Of a stretch of DNA of 64,000 nucleotides, positions 19,589-31,058 are shown piece by piece. Where the stretch lies: the NCBI RefSeq assembly GCF_012489685.1, contig NC_080043.1:68441920-68505919 (forward strand), written 5' to 3'. A program made the translations under genes and the position numbers. This DNA is from Lotus japonicus (taxonomy: Eukaryota; Streptophyta; Magnoliopsida; Fabales; Fabaceae). Every line of letters begins with the position of its first letter. Position 1 is the stretch's first letter. The notes under the pieces were generated by a model, which ran no database searches, was not told the DNA's origin, and saw only the letters and a program-made list of their open reading frames with translations.

Positions 19589-22500
19589 GATTCTTTTTTT
19601 TTTGAATGGTTTCAAGATTATGCCAACAAGAATTGGAAATCTTACCCCTTCCAAATTGACATGGTTAAATGGCAGCATAAAGATGGAAAAGAAACCCTTT
19701 CTAAACTGCCACCTAAAACTCCTTTCCTTCTTAAAGGAGCTCAATCTACACCTGTCTTGGCTTCTCCCTTCAAGACTAGGGAAGAAGAAGGTGAGGTCAC
19801 CAGTAAGGACATCAAAGACCTCATGGAACAGGCCAATTATACCAATAAGTATCTTCAAACTCTTGGAGAATCTCAGACTCATGATGATTCTGCTAGAAAA
19901 GGAAAAGGAAAGGTCAAGACTGAACCCTCTTCCCCAGATCTTGATATCCCTAAAGGGTGTCAACTGGAGAAACCTTTATTCAAACCTTTCCAAATCAGTA
20001 ACCGATCTAGGCACTCAGCTCAATCCCTTCGTGCCAAGAATGAATCTGATAATGAGCTTCTTCAGAAAGTTGTGGAACAACTGAAGCTTCTCAATCAAGT
20101 GATCCCTGAAACCCCGACTCAGGAAACTCCTACTCCGGAGGCAGTTTCTAATCCTACTGTCTCTGCTCCTGCTCCTCCAAAAACTCGGACTTCTACTCGT
20201 AATGCCTCTACTTCTTTAAACAATATTGAAGATGGTAAGGTTGAGTCTGATTCTGATATCCAATCTGTCAAGAGTATTCCTATCAACGCTGTTAATCACA
20301 ATTCTAGGAATCAGTGGAGAAAAGAAACCAAACTCTATTATCCTAGAGCTACTGCTCCTGATCTCCTTTTAGAAGAATCTTCAAACTTCAAAAGCTTCAG
20401 TGCCAACAATGTCTATGAATGGAATATTGATGGTGAAAACGAGTATGGCATCACCAAAATCCTCCAAAATATGACTATGGTAGCCACTGTCTATGTTACC
20501 GCCAATAGTTGTCCTGAATCTCTTATTGTCGAAGTCTTGGTTGCTGGTTTCTGTGGCCAGCTCAAAGGTTGGTGGGATAATTATCTCACTGAAGACGAGA
20601 AGAATCAGATCTTGACTGCTATCAAGACTGATGAAGAAGGTAATCCTATCATTGAAGATGGCAAATTCATTCCTGATGCTGTCAACTCCTTAATCTTCAC
20701 TATAGCCCAACATTTTGTTGGAGATCCTTCCCTCATCAAGGATAGATCTGGTGATCTTTTGTCCAATCTTAAGTGTAAATCTTTGGGTGATTTTAGATGG
20801 TATAAGGATACCTTCTTGACCAGAGTCTACACCCGTGAAGACAGCCAACAAGCCTTCTGGAAAGAGAAGTTCCTGGCAGGTCTTCCTAAATCTTTTGGCG
20901 ACAAAGTTCGGGAAAAACTAAGAAGCCAAAATCCGGGGGGAGAAATCCCGTATCACACCCTTAGTTATGGACAGCTTATTGCTATCATTCAAAGAGTTGC
21001 TCTCAAAATCTGTCAGGATGACAAAATCCAACAGCAACTCACTAAGGAAAAGTCTCAAAATCGCAGGGATTTGGGTACTTTCTGCGAACAATTTGGAATT
21101 CAAGGTTGTCCCAAGAAACCTAAACCTAGAAAGCAAGATCCTCCTCCCAAACAACAGTGGAGAAAGAGATCAAGCAGAAATGATCAAAGGAAGCCCAAAC
21201 CTAGATCTAAACCTCATTCTGCTCAAACTTCCAAAAACCCTCCTGAGACTAAAACCTCTCAAGGTAAAGATGTCACCTGCTATACCTGCGGCAAGCCTGG
21301 CCATATTAGCAGATATTGCAGACTCAAAAGAAGAATCTCTGAGCTTCAGCTTGAACCTGAGATTGAGGATAAGATCAACAATCTTCTCATTCAAACTTCT
21401 GATGAAGAAGAATCCAATCCTTCGGACTCCGAGGTCTCCGAAGACCTAAATCAAATCCAGAATGATGATTCTCAATCATCATCCTCTGTCAATACCTTGA
21501 CCATTAACACTTTGACTAATGAGCAAGATCTTCTCTTTAAGGCTATCAATTCTATCCCTGATCCTGAAGAAAAGAAAATCTACTTGGAACGCCTCAGATC
21601 TACTCTTGAAGACAGGCCTCCCAGAAGTCCTATTACTGCCAATAAGTTCAATCTTAGGGATACCTTCAAGCGTCTTGAAAAATCTGCTGTCAAACCTGTC
21701 ACTATTCAAGACCTCCAATCTGAAGTCAGTACCCTTAAAATCGAGGTTAAGGGTCTCAAACAAATCCAAAGAAGTCAGCAGCTTATCTTAGACAAACTGA
21801 CTAGAAATTATGAAGAAGACAGTTCTTCTTCTATACCTGATTCCAATCCTGCTCCTAACAACAATTGCGATGACTTTCTGGAAGTTATCAATCATGTCAC
21901 CATCCAGAAATTCTACATCCACATCAAAATCCTTATAGGAGATTTTATCTTGGAAACTCCAGCTCTCTTTGATACTGGGGCTGATTCCAGTTGTATTTCT
22001 GAGGGACTCATTCCCACCAGATATTTTGAAAAAACAACTGAGAAACTCAGTGCTGCTGAAGGATCTAGGTTAATAATCAAATATAAGATCCCCTCGGCTA
22101 TCATCAAAAATGGTAGTCTTGAGATTGAAACCCCTTTTCTGCTCGTCAGAAATCTTAGTCAAAAAGTCATAATAGGGACTCCTTTCATTAAGAAACTCTT
22201 CCCTTATGACACTGACGTTGATGGCATCACTGTCCAGCATCTTGGACAACCAATTCTGTTCAAATTCTCGGAACCTCCCTTTGACAAAACCCTGAATGTT
22301 ATATCCTACAAGGAAAAGCAAATCAATTTCCTCAAGGAAGAGATTTCCTTCAAGAACATTGAAGTTCAATTACAACAACCTTCAGTCAAAACAAGGATTG
22401 AGAATATTTTGGGGAATATTCAATCTAGTATCTGTTCTGACCTACCCAATGCCTTTTGGGAAAGGAAGAGCCATATGGTGGAGCTTCCTTATGAAAAGGA

Positions 22501-23809
22501 TTTCTCAGACAAACAGATCCCAACCAAGGCTAGACCTATTCAGATGAATGAAGAACTTCTTCATTTTTGCCGAAAGGAAATCGATGATCTTCTTAAGAAG
22601 AAACTAATCCGCAGGAGTAAAAGTCCTTGGTCCTGTGCAGCCTTCTATGTCAACAAACAAGCTGAGATAGAAAGGGGAACCCCTAGGTTGGTCATCAACT
22701 ACAAACCTCTCAATCAAGCCCTTTGTTGGATTAGATATCCTATTCCCAACAAGAAAGATCTTCTTGCCAGACTGCATGATGCTAAGATCTTTTCGAAGTT
22801 CGACATGAAATCTGGATTTTGGCAAATCCAATTACAAGAAAAGGATAGGTATAAAACTGCTTTTACTGTCCCTTTTGGACAATATGAGTGGAATGTTATG
22901 CCTTTTGGGCTAAAGAATGCCCCATCTGAATTTCAAAGGATCATGAATGAAATCTTCAATCCCTATTCCAAATTCACTATTGTCTACATCGATGATGTGC
23001 TGGTCTTTTCTCAAACCATAGATCAACACTTCAAACACCTCAATACGTTTATCTCTGTAATCAAAAGGAATGGTCTGGCAGTATCCAAAACAAAAGTCAG
23101 CTTGTTCCAGACCAAAATCAGATTCCTTGGCCATAACATTCACCAAGGAACTATCATTCCCATCAATAGAGCCATTGAGTTCACCGACAAGTTCCCTGAT
23201 CAAATCATAGATAAAACCCAATTGCAAAGATTCTTGGGATGTCTCAATTATGTTGCGGATTTCTGTCCTCAACTCAGCACAATGATCAAACCCCTTCATG
23301 ATAGACTCAAGAAGGATCCTCCACCCTGGTCTGATATTCATACCAACGTGGTCAAACAAATCAAACTGCGTGTCAAAAATCTGCCTTGTCTTTATCTCCC
23401 TAATCCTCAAGCTTTCAAGATTATTGAAACTGATGCCTCTGATATTGGCTTTGGTGGTATTTTGAAACAAAAAATTCTTGACAAAGAACAAATTATTGCT
23501 TTTACTTCAAAACATTGGAATCCTGCTCAACAGAATTATTCTACTGTTAAAAAAGAAGTTTTAGCAATCGTCTTATCTATTTCAAAATTTCAATCTGATT
23601 TGATTAATCAAAAATTCTTAGTCCGTGTTGACTGCAAATCTGCGAAGGAAATCTTACAAAAAGATGTCAAAAACTTAGCTTCAAAACATATCTTTGCCAG
23701 ATGGCAAGCTATTTTAAGCGTTTTTTACTTCGATATTGAATATATAAAAGGATCTAACAATTCTCTCCCTGATTTCCTCACTCGTGAATATTTGCAGGAA
23801 AGATCATAA
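19589..23809 (+). pseudogene. EPRV ORF1 without movement protein: coat, protease, RT, RNase H
   Basis: A long open frame. It lacks the movement protein: leader DNA is fused at about 19588 to coat sequence (FFFEWFQDYANKN), and the first 30 or so residues of the open frame from ATG 19493 come from leader DNA. The zinc knuckle CYTCGKPGHISRYC is at 21278-21319. Protease motif FDTGAD is near 21968-21985. RT shows WSCAAFYVNK, MPFGLKNAPSEFQR and catalytic YIDD at 22985-22996. RNase H has ETDASDIGFGG; the frame ends FLTREYLQERS. All enzyme motifs look intact, but the 5' deletion makes this a defective genome. ORF2 starts one base after its TAA. Confidence 0.9.
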
Positions 23810-23810
23810 G

Positions 23811-25232
23811 ATGTCCTCCAGAGGAGGATCCTCCTCCTCCCGAGGAAGAGGAAGAAACAAAGAAAAGAGCAAAGGTATTTTAATCTCTGACTCTTTAATC
23901 TTATCAGGGCCCACTGCCCATCAATCTTGACCCACTGTCCAAAACCAAAAATCTGAGCCCACTGCTCAAAATCAATCTCCCCAACCAAAACAAACCAAAG
24001 CAGATTATGCTTTATCAATTCCAACTCTCCTTGCCCTCAAACAAGCAGGCCTGGATAATGTTCCTCAGGGACTCATCAATTTACCCAAAAAATCCTGGGC
24101 TAGCATGACAGAAGAAGATGATGACCTTCAATCTCTCCAAACCATCATTGATAAAACCAAAACCTTAGCAACTCATTGCGGGAAAAAACCCGTTGTTGCT
24201 CAACCCAGTCAACCCAACCAAAATACCGGTTATCTAGCCAAAATAAACTCCAAATTCCAAACTTTTATTGAACCAGAATGGTGGGATAGCTCTGGAGGAG
24301 TCAACCTTGCCAACAAAATTGGCATTAAACTCTTCCCAAATCACCTTGATCCCATTCACCCAAACAAATCCCAAATTTTCTATGAGTTTATCCTTATAGA
24401 TACAAACAGTGTAGAAATCAAACACTTTAGGGATAAATCTGATAACTCCCTTATCACTCATTCTACACTCCAGATTCTCCGTGTCCTTCGTCCCACTGAC
24501 TTTGGACCTAATCCAAATGGTTACAAAAAATTCTCTCAGAACTTTGACCCTGTAGGTTTCAACTATTGGGACTATATGAAAGCTTGGGAGAATACAATTC
24601 TTGGTCTACAAAATCAGAATTTCAAACACTCTTGGCTCATTTATTTTAAATGGTCCAACAAATATTCTTTTCCAAATTGGTTTCACTCTTGGTGGGATTT
24701 CTTTGGACCTACTACGGAAATCTTTCCCTCTGAAGTTCTTGAGGGTTACAATCATTTTTTAAAGCATTGGAATAAAGATTTAAACAATTATCCTGATTGT
24801 TTGAATTTTTACACAATCTTTTCCCTTTCTTGGGTATTTGCCTGGCATTATGGTCTCAAGACAAAAGCCCAACCAATTCTCCACAAGCAACCCTTAATCA
24901 AATGGTGGAAGGTCTTTGATGCTTCCAAAGCTCATAAGGAGAATGTCAATCAGTGGTTTAAGTCTAACCAAAAGTGCCTTAAGCATGCCAATCCGCAATC
25001 TAGTCTCTTGCTCAATCAAAAGGCCCACATCACAGCGGCCCTTGCAGGAGCTTCAACAGAAGAAGACTTGCTGAAGAATCTCCAAACAGCTCTGCAATTA
25101 TTGAAAGAAAAAGAGCCAAAGGAGCAGGCCTCATCCTCAAAGGCCCCTCAGCAGAAAACTTCCTCACAATCTTCTTTCGGGTCAGATCTTATCCCGGAAA
25201 CACTGGAATCAAGTGAAGATGACTTCTGCTAA
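23811..25232 (+). pseudogene. EPRV ORF2 with early in-frame stop
   Basis: Begins at ATG 23811, one base after the ORF1 TAA. An in-frame TGA at 23928-23930 (a G-to-T change from the glycine codon in other copies) truncates it after 39 residues; the open part from 24105 carries the rest. Otherwise the same as the ORF2 at 29636-31057, including the Trp-rich middle and acidic C-terminus. Function not recognised. Confidence 0.85.
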
Positions 25233-25416
25233 AGCTTTGTCGTCTTTTATCATTATGTTTTGTAATAATTCAATCTCAATTATTGTATTCCACTGTAGCA
25301 ACAGTAGAACTTTTTACTGTAGCAAATAGTGCCCGTCAAATAGTACCGTCTACCGGAACTATTCAACCGGAACTATTCAAACAGTGACCAAATTTTTTCT
25401 TTAAATAGGCATCTTC
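25233..25416 (+). promoter_or_regulatory. EPRV intergenic region, truncated after the TATA box
   Basis: Start of the viral intergenic region including TTTAAATAG at 25400-25408. It breaks off at AGGCATCTTC (25416). About 15 bases of filler (GAAAAGAGGATGATG) then lead into viral sequence of opposite orientation, so this promoter would read antisense into the inverted ORF1 at 25401-28697. Confidence 0.8.
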
Positions 25417-28400
25417 GAAAAGAGGATGATGGTCAAGGTATTGACAGAGGATGATGATTGAGAATCATCATTCTGGATTTGATTTAGGTCTTCGGAGACC
25501 TCGGAGTCCGAAGGATTGGATTCTTCTTCATCAGAAGTTTGAATGAGAAGATTGTTGATCTTATCCTCAATCTCAGGTTCAAGCTGAAGCTCAGAGATTC
25601 TTCTTTTGAGTCTGCAATATCTGCTAATATGGCCAGGCTTGCCGCAGGTATAGCAGGTGACATCTTTACCTTGAGAGGTTTTAGTCTCAGGAGGGTTTTT
25701 GGAAGTTTGAGCAGAATGAGGTTTAGATCTAGGTTTGGGCTTCCTTTGATCATTTCTGCTTGATCTCTTTCTCCACTGTTGTTTGGGAGGAGGATCTTGC
25801 TTTCTAGGTTTAGGTTTCTTGGGACAACCTTGAATTCCAAATTGTTCGCAGAAAGTACCCAAATCCCTGCGATTTTGAGACTTTTCCTTAGTGAGTTGCT
25901 GTTGGATTTTGTCATCCTGACAGATTTTGAGAGCAACTCTTTGAATGATAGCAATAAGCTGTCCATAACTAAGGGTGTGATACGGGATTTCTCCCCCCGG
26001 ATTTTGGCTTCTTAGTTTTTCCCGAACTTTGTCGCCAAAAGATTTAGGAAGACCTGCCAGGAACTTCTCTTTCCAGAAGGCTTGTTGGCTGTCTTCACGG
26101 GTGTAGACTCTGGTCAAGAAGGTATCCTTATACCATCTAAAATCACCCAAAGATTTACACTTAAGATTGGACAAAAGATCACCAGATCTATCCTTGATGA
26201 GGGAAGGATCTCCAACAAAATGTTGGGCTATAGTGAAGATTAAGGAGTTGACAGCATCAGGAATGAATTTGCCATCTTCAATGATAGGATTACCTTCTTC
26301 ATCAGTCTTGATAGCAGTCAAGATCTGATTCTTCTCGTCTTCAGTGAGATAATTATCCCACCAACCTTTGAGCTGGCCACAGAAACCAGCAACCAAGACT
26401 TCGACAATAAGAGATTCAGGACAACTATTGGCGGTAACATAGGCAGTGGCTACCATAGTCATATTTTGGAGGATTTTGGTGATGCCATACTCGTTTTCAC
26501 CATCAATATTCCATTCATAGACATTGTTGGCACTGAAGCTTTTGAAGTTTGAAGATTCTTCTAAAAGGAGATCAGGAGCAGTAGCTCTAGGATAATAGAG
26601 TTTGGTTTCTTTTCTCCACTGATTCCTAGAATTGTGATTAACAGCGTTGATAGGAATACTCTTGACAGATTGGATATCAGAATCAGACTCAACCTTACCA
26701 TCTTCAATATTGTTTAAAGAAGTAGAGGCATTACGAGTAGAAGTCCGAGTTTTTGGAGGAGCAGGAGCAGAGACAATAGGATTAGAAACTGCCTCCGGAG
26801 TAGGAGTTTCCTGAGTCGGGGTTTCAGGGATCACTTGATTGAGAAGCTTCAGTTGTTCCACAACTTTCTGAAGAAGCTCATTATCAGATTCATTCTTGGC
26901 ACGAAGGGATTGAGCTGAGTGCCTAGATCGGTTACTGATTTGGAAAGGTTTGAATAAAGGTTTCTCCAGTTGACACCCTTTAGGGATATCAAGATCTGGG
27001 GAAGAGGGTTCAGTCTTGACCTTTCCTTTTCCTTTTCTAGCAGAATCATCATGAGTCTGAGATTCTCCAAGAGTTTGAAGATACTTATTGGTATAATTGG
27101 CCTGTTCCATGAGGTCTTTGATGTCCTTACTGGTGACCTCACCTTCTTCTTCCCTAGTCTTGAAGGGAGAAGCCAAGACAGGTGTAGATTGAGCTCCTTT
27201 AAGAAGGAAAGGAGTTTTAGGTGGCAGTTTAGAAAGGGTTTCTTTTCCATCTTTATGCTGCCATTTAACCATGTCAATTTGGAAGGGGTAAGATTTCCAA
27301 TTCTTGTTGGCATAATCTTGAAACCATTCAAAAAAAAAGATGTTTTGCTGGGTTTTTTCAAGGAACCCGTAGAATTTTTCTTGGATCTTCTTTCTCTTTT
27401 CACCCTGATACTTTGCAAAGAACCATTTTCTTTGCTTAGTCCATTTGTCAGAGTAGAAATCTGCTTTGATACTTTCTTTGTCGATGACAAATTCAGTAGT
27501 GATTGCTCCAATGAAATCAGAAGTTTCTCCAGGGGTTTCTAGAGAAGAATACGTTGGAGATAAGTTGGATTGATGATCTTCATCACCCTTGTCATAGGTA
27601 GTCTTGACAGGAGTGGTATTGACATATCCAGCCAAATGGATAGTAGATCCGTCATGAGAGAGGGAAGGTCGAGCACCAGACTCGGGTTGGTTCCTTCTAG
27701 TCATAGAAAAAGATCTTCTGGACATGGCAGATTGGAAATCAGAGGATGTCCTAATAGATCTAGGGATAGAGAAAGAATTTCTCCTATCAAAGATGAGATC
27801 TACTTGGCCAGATTGGTGTTGGATGATTTCACGAAACTCAGGAGTTTCAGCAGGTTGGGCTGGAGTAGCCTTTTCCAAAGACCATTTCTCTGGAAGGGTG
27901 ATATCACTCCATTGGATGGTTTTGGGCACAATAACATTGGCCTTATCATAATCTGTGAGGAAGAGGGTAGTTTCTCCAGATTTCTCACAATTGGTTCGCA
28001 AGAAATAAGATTTGATAGAGTTCATTACCTTGTATTGAACCCTGTAAATCAAAGAGATAGGAATGGAATCTTCTTTCATATCAAGGCCGTGAAGCTTGAT
28101 ATTTAGGAAGAGGACATCAAGGATGTTTTTATCTTCCAGACTAACAGTTAGATCTGGGAAGCAATTGAAAAAGATTGGTCCATTACTCAGGCTGGATTCA
28201 ACCGTTCCTAAGAGGGAGTCATGGAATTGATTATGTCTAACATCCCTAAGACAAAGGAGTACAGCGATGTCAAGAGATTTCCTGGTTAGGGGTTTAAGAC
28301 CAACTTGAACACTACCTATATGAAGATAGTTGAAGTTTTTGCTGATATGTTCTTTGATGCTTTTCTCGGAAAGCAGATGGATTTCTTCATCATCAGATCT

Positions 28401-28697
28401 GAGCTTGTAGGTTTGCTCAACGGTTTTGATAATGAAATCTGATCGTTTGAAAAAGGATCCGTTTGGTTTGTAGATCTCAGCATGAGAGATTCTAGGGATT
28501 TCCCAGTTGTCGAGATCTTGATTGATATCTTCAAAATGAATTTCTTCTTTGAAGACAGATTTGGATAATTGATTGGATTGATGAGGATGATCTATAGAAG
28601 AAGAAGAGGGTTGGGAAGATTTGAAAGAAAGCTTGGAGGAAAAAGAGCGAAGCATCATAAAAGACAAATCTTCCTCACCCGTAAGTATCATCGCCAT
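25401..28697 (-). pseudogene. EPRV ORF1 5' half: movement protein and coat protein
   Basis: The only copy with the N-terminal part of ORF1. ATG at 28697 is preferred over an upstream in-frame GTG. The movement-protein core of the 30K superfamily lies at about residues 110-230 (VGLKPLTRKSLDIAVLLCL, then NGPIFFNCFPDLTVSLEDKN). A Ser/Pro-rich linker, the coat domain and the zinc knuckle follow (CYTCGKPGHISRYC, 25614-25655). After NTLT at about 25433 the viral frame ends at an inversion junction, and about 8 foreign residues precede the stop. Movement proteins alter plasmodesmata for cell-to-cell spread; the coat packages viral DNA. Protease, RT and RNase H are missing here. Confidence 0.9.
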
Positions 28698-29105
28698 CAC
28701 CTGGTTCTATAGAAACAGATAAATAAATTAGAAATATAAGTTAGGTTATGCGTTGTTCTTAATAGTTGAGCAGTATAGATCTGGATCAGACTAAAGCCAC
28801 CACAAAAGAAAAGCTAAACAAGGACATTAAAAATATTCTGAACTTAACATATCATATCTGTAGTATGGCCAATATAGACTTACTGCCACACAGGGACTTA
28901 CTGCCTTCAACGCCTCCGCTGCAGATATGATCATAAGTCTGAATATGAATAATCCTGAGAGATCTTCAAAAAGGATTTCATTTTAGTATAGCTGAGTTGT
29001 GTACTTACCAGTCTAGATCCGTTACCATAGTGCTTAATTATGTAAGAACAAAGCAGAGAAATAACTTATATCTAACATATTTAGCATGTTCCTACTTCCC
29101 CATCA
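28698..29105 (-). promoter_or_regulatory. EPRV leader between primer site and ORF1
   Basis: About 408 nt of untranslated leader, the only full-length copy. It contains GGCAGTAAGTC repeated with 6-7 bases between (near 28870-28900) and several short frames. Caulimovirid leaders of this kind usually fold into a large hairpin used for ribosome shunting; that role here is by family analogy only. Confidence 0.65.
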
Positions 29106-29118
29106 GGCTCTGATACCA
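29106..29118 (-). promoter_or_regulatory. EPRV primer-binding site (minus)
   Basis: Reads TGGTATCAGAGCC on the minus strand. It is the only primer site in the minus-strand array; the repeat units to the right lack it. Confidence 0.9.
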
Positions 29119-29635
29119 AGAGGGGGTCGGAAGCAGAAGGAGGGGGATGAGATGAGGATTAACAAGAGAAGTAGGACGCCACCACGGAGGGGCTTCTAGC
29201 AGAAATTTAAAATGCAGAAATTAAAAGACAGGAATTAAAACAGGAGGCTCAGCCTTCCATAAACAGAATAATAAAACTGGAGGAAATATATTACATAAAC
29301 ATAGGTTACAAAAGCTGAAATTTAAAAAACTAAAAAACTGAAAAGATTGAAGAAAGGAAAACTGAAAGAGAACTTACAGAAGGACTCTCAGTGTTTTCTC
29401 TCTCTATAACTCTCTATCTAGGCTATGCCAAACTCTGATTAACAAAGCTCAGAAGATGCCTATTTAAAGAAAAAATTTGGTCACTGTTTGAATAGTTCCG
29501 GTTGAATAGTTCCGGTAGACGGTACTATTTGACGGGCACTATTTGCTACAGTAAAAAGTTCTACTGTTGCTACAGTGGAATACAATAATTGAGATTGAAT
29601 TATTACAAAACATAATGATAAAAGACGACAAAGCT
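29119..29635 (-). promoter_or_regulatory. EPRV intergenic region, complete copy (minus)
   Basis: 517 bp from the primer site to the end of ORF2. TATA-like TTTAAATAG is at 29460-29468, read leftwards into leader and ORF1. Paired CTGTAGCAA and CCGGAACTATTCAA repeats lie upstream of the box, as in the other copies. Confidence 0.78.
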
Positions 29636-31057
29636 TTAGCAGAAGTCATCTTCACTTGATTCCAGTGTTTCCGGGATAAGATCTGACCCGAAAGAAGATT
29701 GTGAGGAAGTTTTCTGCTGAGGGGCCTTTGAGGATGAGGCCTGCTCCTTTGGCTCTTTTTCTTTCAATAATTGCAGAGCTGTTTGGAGATTCTTCAGCAA
29801 GTCTTCTTCTGTTGAAGCTCCTGCAAGGGCCGCTGTGATGTGGGCCTTTTGATTGAGCAAGAGACTAGATTGCGGATTGGCATGCTTAAGGCACTTTTGG
29901 TTAGACTTAAACCACTGATTGACATTCTCCTTATGAGCTTTGGAAGCATCAAAGACCTTCCACCATTTGATTAAGGGTTGCTTGTGGAGAATTGGTTGGG
30001 CTTTTGTCTTGAGACCATAACGCCAGGCAAATACCCAAGAAAGGGAAAAGATTGTGTAAAAATTCAAACAATCAGGATAATTGTTTAAATCTTTATTCCA
30101 ATGCTTTAAAAAATGATTGTAACCCTCAAGAACTTCAGAGGGAAAGATTTCCGTAGTAGGTCCAAATAAATCCCACCAAGAGTGAAACCAATTTGGAAAA
30201 GAATATTTGTTGGACCATTTAAAATAAATGAGCCAAGAGTGTTTGAAATTCTGATTTTGTAGACCAAGAATTGTATTCTCCCAAGCTTTCATATAGTCCC
30301 AATAGTTGAAACCTACAGGGTCAAAGTTCTGAGAGAATTTTTTGTAACCATTTGGATTAGGTCCAAAGTCAGTGGGACGAAGGACACGGAGAATCTGGAG
30401 TGTAGAATGAGTGATAAGGGAGTTATCAGATTTATCCCTAAAGTGTTTGATTTCTACACTGTTTGTATCTATAAGGATAAACTCATAGAAAATTTGGGAT
30501 TTGTTTGGGTGAATGGGATCAAGGTGATTTGGGAAGAGTTTAATGCCAATTTTGTTGGCAAGGTTGACTCCTCCAGAGCTATCCCACCATTCTGGTTCAA
30601 TAAAAGTTTGGAATTTGGAGTTTATTTTGGCTAGATAACCGGTATTTTGGTTGGGTTGACTGGGTTGAGCAACAACGGGTTTTTTCCCGCAATGAGTTGC
30701 TAAGGTTTTGGTTTTATCAATGATGGTTTGGAGAGATTGAAGGTCATCATCTTCTTCTGTCATGCTAGCCCAGGATTTTTTGGGTAAATTGATGAGTCCC
30801 TGAGGAACATTATCCAGGCCTGCTTGTTTGAGGGCAAGGAGAGTTGGAATTGATAAAGCATAATCTGCTTTGGTTTGTTTTGGTTGGGGAGATTGATTTT
30901 GAGCAGTGGGCTCAGATTTTTGGTTTTGGACAGTGGGTCCAGATTGATGGGCAGTGGGCCCTGATAAGTTTAAAGAGTCAGAGATTAAAATACCTTTGCT
31001 CTTTTCTTTGTTTCTTCCTCTTCCTCGGGAGGAGGAGGATCCTCCTCTGGAGGACAT
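29636..31057 (-). CDS. EPRV ORF2 protein, unknown function (unit a)
   Basis: 473 codons from ATG 31057, which lies one base after the ORF1 TAA (TAA-G-ATG), an arrangement that needs reinitiation or a polycistronic mechanism. The N-terminus is Ser/Arg/Gly-rich (RGGSSSSRGRGRNKEKSKG), suggesting nucleic-acid binding. A Pro/Gln-rich stretch follows, then a Trp- and Phe-rich middle (WFHSWWDLFGP, LSWVFAWRYGL) and a Ser-rich acidic tail (ESSEDDFC). No viroplasmin/RNase H-like fold was recognised. Its place after the polymerase matches the second ORF of florendovirus-type genomes. This copy is uninterrupted. Confidence 0.75.
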   Translation of the reverse strand: MSSRGGSSSSRGRGRNKEKSKGILISDSLNLSGPTAHQSGPTVQNQKSEPTAQNQSPQPKQTKADYALSIPTLLALKQAGLDNVPQGLINLPKKSWASMTEEDDDLQSLQTIIDKTKTLATHCGKKPVVAQPSQPNQNTGYLAKINSKFQTFIEPEWWDSSGGVNLANKIGIKLFPNHLDPIHPNKSQIFYEFILIDTNSVEIKHFRDKSDNSLITHSTLQILRVLRPTDFGPNPNGYKKFSQNFDPVGFNYWDYMKAWENTILGLQNQNFKHSWLIYFKWSNKYSFPNWFHSWWDLFGPTTEIFPSEVLEGYNHFLKHWNKDLNNYPDCLNFYTIFSLSWVFAWRYGLKTKAQPILHKQPLIKWWKVFDASKAHKENVNQWFKSNQKCLKHANPQSSLLLNQKAHITAALAGASTEEDLLKNLQTALQLLKEKEPKEQASSSKAPQQKTSSQSSFGSDLIPETLESSEDDFC

Positions 31058-31058
31058 C

